DNA of 25,825 bases from Fragilaria crotonensis (Eukaryota; Bacillariophyta; Fragilariophyceae; Fragilariales; Fragilariaceae): assembly GCA_022925895.1 (NCBI GenBank), contig JAKSYS010000783.1:1-25825 (forward strand), given 5' to 3'. Under the pieces are notes generated by a model. The model ran no database searches, was not told where the DNA came from, and worked only from the letters and a program-made list of their open reading frames with translations. Positions 19,562-25,825 of the stretch are shown piece by piece (within the stretch, counting starts at the first letter, position 1; every line of letters begins with the position of its first letter). The translations under genes and the position numbers were made by a program.

Positions 19562-20055
19562 CACTAGAGACCATTCGGGCATTAATTCGATGTGTCGATC
19601 CAGCCGGCCTAGCGTTATCTGGCCGTTTTACTCTGGCATTTTGTAAGATGACATTTTCATTCTTGACACAAGAGTAGATAACGGTCAAGTCCAATTTTCA
19701 AATCCACATAACTTGACGAATTCTTGCAACAACGATACAATCGTGCACTATGTTCTTCCATGGGTGGCAATCAATGACATAGTGCACGCTTTTATCGTTA
19801 ATCTCATTTTTGACGAAATTCTCACTGACAGCCTTGACCTCGAACCGACAGGAAAATTCCAATCGTGATTTTTTGAGAATCATGAATACTTAACCAATCT
19901 TTTTCAATACTTAGCCAATATTTTTCAATATTCTATCTTCATTTCTACAGTATCAAGATAAAGAATATGCGTTATTCTTTGCATTGGCAGGCGTGAAAAT
20001 ATGACTCATAACCAAAAATTGACACACCGAATTAATCCCCGAATGGTCTCTAGTG
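19562..20055. mobile_element. Candidate CACTA-like non-autonomous element (MITE)
   Basis: Ends are 35-bp inverted repeats with two mismatches: 19562-19596, starting CACTAGAGACC, and 20021-20055, ending GGTCTCTAGTG. Inside is a second perfect 12-bp inverted repeat, CGTGCACTATGT (19742-19753) / ACATAGTGCACG (19777-19788), and a 21-bp tandem repeat. The 494 bp have no transposase. The CACTA terminus fits En/Spm-type elements, but I see no clear 3-bp target duplication, so family assignment is tentative. Confidence 0.6.
19885..19926. repeat. 21-bp tandem duplication
   Basis: Two adjacent 21-bp units beginning AATACTTA(A/G)CCAAT with two mismatches, followed by a partial third start. It lies inside the CACTA-like element. 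Confidence 0.75.
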
Positions 20056-20476
20056 CAGTGTCACTAACTCCAGTACTGTACTGCTCGGACAAGTGGTGAA
20101 TGTCCCATTCCAGCAGCCACCTCAACACCCAATTCGAATCTCATCAGCTGGCTCTTGACTCCCTACTCCCTTCCCTACCATGGCTCAACTTTGCACACCC
20201 ACAAGTGCATTGATTTTTCTCCGCAGGGATTTACTTGCCATCAAATTCATATCTTGTGGTGTTTCGTTGGAATGCTAGTAGAAGTCTCTTTACTTGAAAT
20301 TGAAAACGCGCACGACTAGTTGTAACGGAGGGAGCCGACATGAGACCCTTGGTAGTCCGTGAGTAGAAATACTCAAGTACGCCAATTCATGAGTACTCCA
20401 CGCGTTGTTACTACTAGATGTACATGGATGGTTAAACGAAAACTTCTAGTTTTTATAATACATTCAATTTCGACTT

Positions 20477-21262
20477 TCATTTACGCATCTCCGGAAGCAA
20501 AAGGGGTGCTCGTAACATGCGCTTTGGGGGAGTTGGGGCAGTCTCGGTAGCGATCGGATTCTCGGGTGCGGTGTTGACTGGGGTCCCCAAGGACTTGCCG
20601 CTGAGCACGACATAGAGAATGACTCCCACCAACAACAAAACGTTCAGGACTGTAAAGCATTGGATGAATTTATCTGATGCCATGCGCTTTCCAAAGTTCT
20701 TGACAAGCTTCTCAGCAACGTCAAGTGCCGAGTCGATTCGATCTGCCTCCTGATCAATGCGATTCAGCGTTTCTCGCTGCCTCTTGAGTTCTTCAAGAGA
20801 AGAAAGACCAACGTCCTTTGCTTCGGTAACCATCTGTTTGGTGTAATCCAAGGACTCCTGAGTCTTATCCTGCAATCTATTTGCTTCCCCCAGCAGCTGA
20901 TCGCCTGCCTTCTGGCCATCTTCTTCGGTTGGGCTGTAGCCATCATCATCGGCATTTCCCATAATGGATTCCCGTTGAAAATCCTGTTTCAGGGCACTCA
21001 AGTCAGCTTTTAAACTATTCAGATCCTCTCCGAGTCTCGCGATTCTCTTCTCATACGTCCGACGGGTCTGAGAATCTGTAACGAGACGGGTTTCCATTTT
21101 CAAAGTCTTTTTGGTCTTATTGGCCCCCCTGAGTTTCTGCTCTGCCTGTTGAATGGCCGCTGCCTTGTCCTCCCTATCGGTAATGGCGGGAATCTCATCC
21201 ATGAGAGTCTGGATTTCCGTGATTTCTCCCGCCAAAATGTCATCCCAATACTGAACGTCAGC
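20477..21262 (-). CDS. Qb-SNARE, NPSN/Vti1-like (first exon unresolved)
   Basis: Tail-anchored membrane-fusion protein. The N-terminal part is helical and charged like the NPSN/Vti1 three-helix domain (EIPAITDREDKAAAIQQAEQ). The SNARE helix runs around SSLEELKRQRETLNRIDQEA with a Gln at the expected zero layer, followed by ASDKFIQCFTVLNVLLLVGVILYVV as the membrane anchor. The frame has no ATG upstream before a TGA. TTCTTCAG at 21263 is a good 3' splice site, so this is exon 2, starting GCTGAC at phase 0. An ATG at 21557-21555 followed at once by GTACGT could be exon 1, coding only Met, with a 292-bp intron; that is inference. About 41 residues follow the anchor, unusually long for a SNARE luminal tail. 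Qb class is well supported; NPSN versus Vti1 is not resolved. Confidence 0.82.
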   Translation of the reverse strand, partial: ADVQYWDDILAGEITEIQTLMDEIPAITDREDKAAAIQQAEQKLRGANKTKKTLKMETRLVTDSQTRRTYEKRIARLGEDLNSLKADLSALKQDFQRESIMGNADDDGYSPTEEDGQKAGDQLLGEANRLQDKTQESLDYTKQMVTEAKDVGLSSLEELKRQRETLNRIDQEADRIDSALDVAEKLVKNFGKRMASDKFIQCFTVLNVLLLVGVILYVVLSGKSLGTPVNTAPENPIATETAPTPPKRMLRAPLLLPEMRK

Positions 21263-21289
21263 CTGAAGAATGTGGAGTTTCACGAGCAA

Positions 21290-22053
21290 AGATGAGAGAA
21301 GTTCAATTCATTTCGTTTCGTTTGATGATTGTGAAGGTAGTCCAAACGTGAAGGGATGCTGTTACACCATAAGACGCCCTCATCAATATAAATGGCGAGA
21401 TTGTTTGTCGACACTGATTGCTTCCACTGGTACTGTCTACTGCATTCAACAATGTCCTACAGCAATACTGAAGTGCCCGGTTTAATGCAATATTGATGCG
21501 TTGGTTCCAGCGCCACTACCATCGTTGCGACCACTTCATTCAATTCCAACGTACCATGATGAATAATTGATGAACTTATAGCAAAGGATCACTGCAGGGA
21601 AGAATGAAAAAAGGCAAATGTGGTGTCCTCGTCGTTGGAGTGGACCGACAATGGGCAAATGAACGGAACTGAATCTGGGCAGGACTGGTAGTTTAGGTAT
21701 GTTCATACAGGAATTGCGCTGTAGCGGATATGCAAAGTACTGGTATGCATACTACTGCTCCGTACGCTCGGAGGAGGTTGATGTATACACAAATATAGTC
21801 ACTGCAAATATTCGTGTTCCGTACAGGGTGCGCAGAAACTAAATGTATGGCATACTACGACTCACGTACGACCCAGTACAACGACATCCAAAGCTACCCT
21901 AGTACTGGTACCGTAGGGCCGTAGGGTTCGCCAAGTCTACCGGCGGACGTTCGCAACGTTCCACCGGTATCGTAATACAGTACGCGAGTACCAAGTACGC
22001 CGGTGTCTTTCACGCAACGAACGAGACAACATATCTCATCATGGCAAGTCGAT
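21290..22053. promoter_or_regulatory. Divergent promoter region between SNARE and methyltransferase genes
   Basis: Probably holds the SNARE first exon and intron (to about 21557) and both promoters. Many GTAC-rich short palindromes occur at 21890-21920. An imperfect hairpin with outer arms TACCGG/CCGGTA and inner arms ACGTT/AACGT sits at 21938-21969, about 85 bp before the methyltransferase ATG. No TATA box is confidently seen. Confidence 0.4.
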
Positions 22054-23238
22054 ATGTCGTCGTCGTCGGCCGTAATTGTAACGTGCGATGAGCCACCTCG
22101 CAAGAAGCCCAAACCTCACGCCGTACCATCGTCTGTAGTATCTTGGATTCTATTTCCTTCTCCCAACTCCACGCCGAAAACCTTTCAGAATCTTGACACT
22201 GTCTTTTGGCGTTCCAAATCAGCCAAGGAATTGGGTCGACGGGGGACTGTCGTAGCGTGTGATGCTTCTTCAGATAGTCGTCCCGGCAATGGCACGAATC
22301 CAACGAATCAACAACATCATCAGCAAAGATTGACTGTTCGTTTTCAGAAAGAATTACGGGACGACCGCACTGCGAGCACACCCACGGAAGTGAACAATGA
22401 GTACTATGATAAACAAGTTCCAATCAAACGACTGTTACCAGTGTTTGCCTTGACGCAACAAGAAACGGAAGGAGAAGAAGAAAAATTCCAATCCACTGTC
22501 ATTGTTGTGACCGCCGAAACTACCTCGTATCGCAATATGGCATCGTCGCAATTGACCAAGGACGATACAGTCTTGGAAATTGGGTGTTCGACCGGGGAAG
22601 CATCTGCCATTATGGTCCAGTATTGCAAATCGTGGGTGGGATTGGACACATCGGAGGAGATGGTTAGACGGTGCAACCAAAGAATATCGCAGGTAGAAAT
22701 GAAGAGCAACAATACCGATTTCGCTGCGTTTCAAGTCGATGCCTTGGCAGATCCCAACCTAGCCGAACAGCTCGTCCTGCAAGGCCTGAACGGCGCGTCA
22801 CCCAACAAGATATATATAGACATTGGTGGAAATCGTGACTGCGACGGCGTTTGGCGAATGTTGGCATGGGCCATGTCCATGAGTCCAATCCTGGTGGTCA
22901 TCAAGAGTCGCGAATTCTTCACGCAACTGAAAGATGAGGGCGTGACAACTTCAACAGCAACCATGAGTGGCACGGAATGGATGGACACTAAATTGCAGCA
23001 ATTGAATCGGCATTGCAAAATGATGCCTTCTCATCCTCTGCAAGCTCCTTTGCGTCATGTTGTGGAGGAGAAACCCATTTGTCGGTATCACAATTATCAC
23101 AAGGATGGATGTAAGCGATATCGAAATATCAACAACCCATGCCCGCTAGATCATGACCACTGTCACTGGTGTTTAGAGAAGGGTCATGTGGCAAGGCACT
23201 GTCCTCTTTTGGGAACGGTGACTGAGCAAGAACTGTAG
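22054..23238 (+). CDS. Class I SAM-dependent methyltransferase with C-terminal zinc fingers
   Basis: 394 aa, intact, no intron. I start at ATG 22054 (MSSSSAVIV); the frame extends upstream only to a GTG. The N-terminal 150 residues are basic then low-complexity (KKPKP; QQHHQQ), possibly a nuclear-localisation and linker region. Motif I of the Rossmann methyltransferase fold is VLEIGCSTGEAS at about residue 173, followed by VGLDTSEEMV (motif II acidic residue) and YIDIGGNRDC (motif IV region). The C-terminus has a Cys/His cluster spaced C-x9-C-x9-C-x3-H from about residue 343, then a textbook zinc knuckle C-x2-C-x4-H-x4-C (CHWCLEKGHVARHC). The knuckle suggests an RNA or single-strand nucleic-acid substrate; the methylated target is not known. 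Confidence 0.88.
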   Translation: MSSSSAVIVTCDEPPRKKPKPHAVPSSVVSWILFPSPNSTPKTFQNLDTVFWRSKSAKELGRRGTVVACDASSDSRPGNGTNPTNQQHHQQRLTVRFQKELRDDRTASTPTEVNNEYYDKQVPIKRLLPVFALTQQETEGEEEKFQSTVIVVTAETTSYRNMASSQLTKDDTVLEIGCSTGEASAIMVQYCKSWVGLDTSEEMVRRCNQRISQVEMKSNNTDFAAFQVDALADPNLAEQLVLQGLNGASPNKIYIDIGGNRDCDGVWRMLAWAMSMSPILVVIKSREFFTQLKDEGVTTSTATMSGTEWMDTKLQQLNRHCKMMPSHPLQAPLRHVVEEKPICRYHNYHKDGCKRYRNINNPCPLDHDHCHWCLEKGHVARHCPLLGTVTEQEL

Positions 23239-23528
23239 GGGAGCTTGATCTGCGTGCACCTCTCCTCGGTGATTATCCACGGCTATGGACCAACACTTGA
23301 TATCCGAGAGGGCCGACGTACGGATTGATAACAGCATACGTACTAGTTCAATCGTTACGTGTTGTATCGCTAGCTTGACATTGTACTTCATATTGGAGGT
23401 GTAATAAATGAACAAAACTACACAATCAAAACTTCTAAACCAAAACTAATGTACCAATCAAAACAAATCATCCCCGATCACAATATTCACACAACGCAAC
23501 AATGATGGACTCGCAGCCGCCCATCTTT

Positions 23529-24927
23529 TCAAAGGTTCATACCCGGGCTGTGACCTGGCGACAGCGGTGGTAATTGCTGCTGCTGAGGGTGAGGGTCCAT
23601 GCCAACACCACCGCGATCAAGAGACACCACACTTGGATAACACGTTTGCATCCCCAACAAGTCCTTGGCGCTCTCGACGGATTTGAGAGTATCGTTGAAT
23701 GCTGGAACCTTTTGCGAAAAGGAGTCCGTAATCGTTGACCATTCCATTCCTGTGAGCTTGTCAGATTTTGATGCAAACGTCCATCGAATCAACGCCGACA
23801 TGATCGATACGTCGTTGTCAACATGATCCGGCTTGCCTTTGATCACAATGGACAGTTCCACCACAGCGACACCTGCCCTGGTCACGGCTATTGAGTTGGT
23901 CCCACCAACTAACCGATATTCCAAGTTTCCAGCGGCATCCTCCCCAAACGTCTTGAGCACCTTGAATCGAATCGTGTCTTCCAACATGTCCATGCGAATC
24001 ATGGCATCGGCATGTTGCGGACCGTTCCCATCAAAAGTAAAGGACGACGTGTCGAGCACGGCATTGTCCAATGCCACGCGACAATCGTCGCTCTCGCGAC
24101 GCGAGCACGATGCGGCCAAGAGCTTGTTCCGACACACGATAAAGGTTCTTACAGCGTTGATTCTGGCGTCCTCCAGATCGACACACGCTTTGAGATCGTC
24201 GTATAACTGTTCCTTATCTAGTAACTCTTGGTAACGAGCTTTCTTGCGGATTCTGTGAACGAGACAGGGAGAGATTTTTATGTGAGAGGAGAAAGTCGAA
24301 CAAGTAGACAACAAAAATGACGAAATGAAGGCATCCACCGAGAACCAAAAAGGTACAGAACCACAACTCACCTTGTGCTCTTGGCATGTTCGCGATTTCG
24401 TGTGCGCGTCAGTTCGAGTCGTTCGCGTATGCTAAGATTGTCTCTCTTCTTGCCACGTTGAGGTTTGGATCGGAGTGCTGCGTCAATTTGTTCCTGACGA
24501 ATCACAGCATCGGTGATTCGTGCTTCGTCGGATTCCAATTTGAGAAATGGTGTGCTCTCTCGTGTCGTACCCGCACTGTTGTCGCTGCTTGACGACGACA
24601 ATGTTTCCTTTTCAATGCTGCTGTTATTGTTGGGATCCGCTCTTGATGGTGTTGTTGGAGCTGGCGGTGTTGTTGTCGTGTTCTCTTCGGATTCAGTGTT
24701 TACTTTGATAAGCGGAGCAAAGGGCGATTGCGCTGAAACAATATGCATAGGAATAAAGTGGTGTGCCAAATTGAGAATGGTGGTGTTGGGACGATCGTGA
24801 CGGGAGTTGTTGGTGCTGTAGCAGGAGCAGGATGGGAAGGAATGACGCTGTTGTTATGGGACTTAATCTTGAGCAGGGCCTCGAGCGCCATCATGGAGTC
24901 TTGATCATGTTCCGAAGCGTTCATCAT
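23529..24927 (-). CDS. bZIP transcription factor with conserved C-terminal domain
   Basis: Exon 2 is 24252-23529; a clean 119-bp GT-AG intron (24253-24371) splits the basic region, restoring NREHAKSTR followed by IRKKARYQELL. That gives the N-x7-R bZIP signature and the start of a short zipper. Downstream, about 100 residues around TIRFKVLKTFGEDAAGNLEYRL and the following VVELSIVIKG look like a folded domain I cannot name; the C-terminus is Gln/Pro-rich. The N-terminus is uncertain. ATG 24748 is in frame with the basic region. A better-looking start, ATG 24927 (MMNASEHDQDSMMALEALL), lies in another frame, and no GT donor of the right phase joins them to the TTTCAG at 24733. A one-base error between 24750 and 24860 would fuse them. 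DNA-binding function is firm; target genes are unknown. Confidence 0.82.
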
Positions 24928-25825
24928 GTTTGCAGATGCAGAGTGAACAGTGTACAGTTCGTATTTGTTCTGTGGTACGATTTATCGTTCAGTTGAATTT
25001 GTGTGAGAACTTTGTGAACAGAGCATGGTGCAAAGCCAACAAGTCGGACGCGTCAACCGGGTGGATCAAAGACACGAGGAAGCGAACGGATCATCCCCAT
25101 CGATGGGGCAAATTCAAGGATTCAATGGTGCAACTGCTACAAGCACCAAGAAGAGGGGAAAATGACCGAGTCATCTACCACTTATATCCCTGCAGAACAT
25201 CTGTAATCTCATGTCTTATGTGAGTCAGTCGAGTGAATTCACTCACCTCTACGTACCAACGTAATCTGCGTGTAGTGATGATCAAGCGGTCCTTCGCTTC
25301 AAGCAAGGGAGAGCAAATGGAATCAATAACACTACTTCGAATCTGGAAGCGCTTGGGAGAATATTATGTTGGTTTCGTTGATTGTTCTTCTTCTTGTGGT
25401 ACTGGTAGGAAATGATCGCAAATGGTTGTTGCGGTACTGGAGTTCATTCAAATGATCAATCTGTAGGTAAATAAATACTGAATGATTCCGTATGTCATGC
25501 GAAGAAGAAAGGAAAATGGGTGTGGGCAAATTACATAGTGCTTTTCCGAGTTTCGTTCATCACATGTCCGCCATGTGTTCTCAACTTGAGCATGCAAATG
25601 GGGATGACACAGTTCTACACCAACCACATTGGTCGACGCGTTGGTTTTTAGGCGGGAAACTGCAAATCGTGACGTCGATACCAGATGGAATTCCTGTCCC
25701 TGGTTTTTCTATGTCATGTAGAATCAATACCAGATGTAACGTGTACTGTGTCCTTTTCAAACAGCTTGGATAAAGAACAATTGGTAAACTTGACTCAAAG
25801 CTACTCGAGTGCATATTGCATGTGC
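24928..25825. promoter_or_regulatory. Region upstream of bZIP gene; no gene seen
   Basis: About 900 bp with only short chance-like frames. It contains TGAGTCAG (25221-25228), matching the AP-1/GCN4 bZIP consensus, next to the perfect 14-bp palindrome GAGTGAATTCACTC (25231-25244), about 300 bp upstream of the bZIP gene. Nothing else is recognised to the window end. Confidence 0.4.

Larger units (their letters stand above)
18841..20476. other. Gene-free region upstream of SET gene
   Basis: 1.6 kb, AT-rich, between the SET gene start and the SNARE gene end. It holds a 20-bp palindrome (19309-19328), a 494-bp inverted-repeat element (19562-20055) and a short tandem repeat (19885-19926), listed separately. 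A 130-codon minus frame at 19302-19694 overlaps the palindrome and the element end and is probably chance. Confidence 0.6.

Noticed and set aside
19302-19694. 130-codon minus-strand open frame
   Set aside because: Overlaps a palindrome and the end of the CACTA-like element; composition resembles translated AT-rich noncoding DNA.
23239-23528. Possible gene between methyltransferase and bZIP
   Set aside because: 290 bp between two convergent genes with only short chance frames; nothing recognisable.
24733-24927. Intron joining the upstream bZIP ATG to the TTTCAG acceptor
   Set aside because: None of the GT dinucleotides I checked in the upstream frame gives the required phase, and none resembles a diatom donor; left as an unresolved start.

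Overview
The window looks like nuclear DNA from a diatom, probably a raphid pennate. Four things point that way. The host genes have short GT-AG introns (69-132 bp in the clear cases, 262 bp in one). A pentatricopeptide (PPR) protein carries a signal peptide followed by an ASAFAP-like motif (SWG/FVAS), as used to reach secondary red plastids. A bZIP gene has the stramenopile-style basic region NREHAKSTR. A tyrosine-recombinase (YR) retroelement belongs to a family I associate with pennate diatoms. Species cannot be settled from this sequence.

Layout. 1-2659 (+): a CUL1-type cullin, 5' end outside the window, four exons, two single-base frame breaks. 2821-5661 (-): a plastid-targeted PPR protein, one intron, one frame break, tail-to-tail with the cullin. 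5899-16049: a 10.15 kb inserted block with 30-bp terminal inverted repeats (TIRs) and subterminal GGACA motifs. Inside it, 6097-15807 is a complete 9.7 kb YR retrotransposon with split direct repeats, A1-ORFs-B1-A2-B2. It encodes a Gag-like protein, reverse transcriptase, RNase H and a tyrosine recombinase, all in one direction but broken by many one-base shifts. 16738-18840 (-): a secreted or ER-entering protein with two SET domains. 18841-20476: gene-free DNA with a CACTA-like inverted-repeat element and a perfect 20-bp palindrome. 20477-21262 (-): a Qb-SNARE (NPSN/Vti1-like). 22054-23238 (+): a methyltransferase fused to zinc fingers. 23529 to about 24927 (-): a bZIP factor. 24928-25825: no gene seen.

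The host genes are unrelated housekeeping or regulatory loci (protein turnover, plastid RNA metabolism, membrane fusion, methylation, transcription). The main structural story is the nested insertion: a YR retrotransposon sitting inside what looks like a short TIR DNA transposon, about 240 bp upstream of the PPR start codon.

A caution for every gene here: one-base shifts occur at short homopolymers in conserved host genes as well as in the retroelement. Some apparent pseudogenes may therefore be assembly errors.
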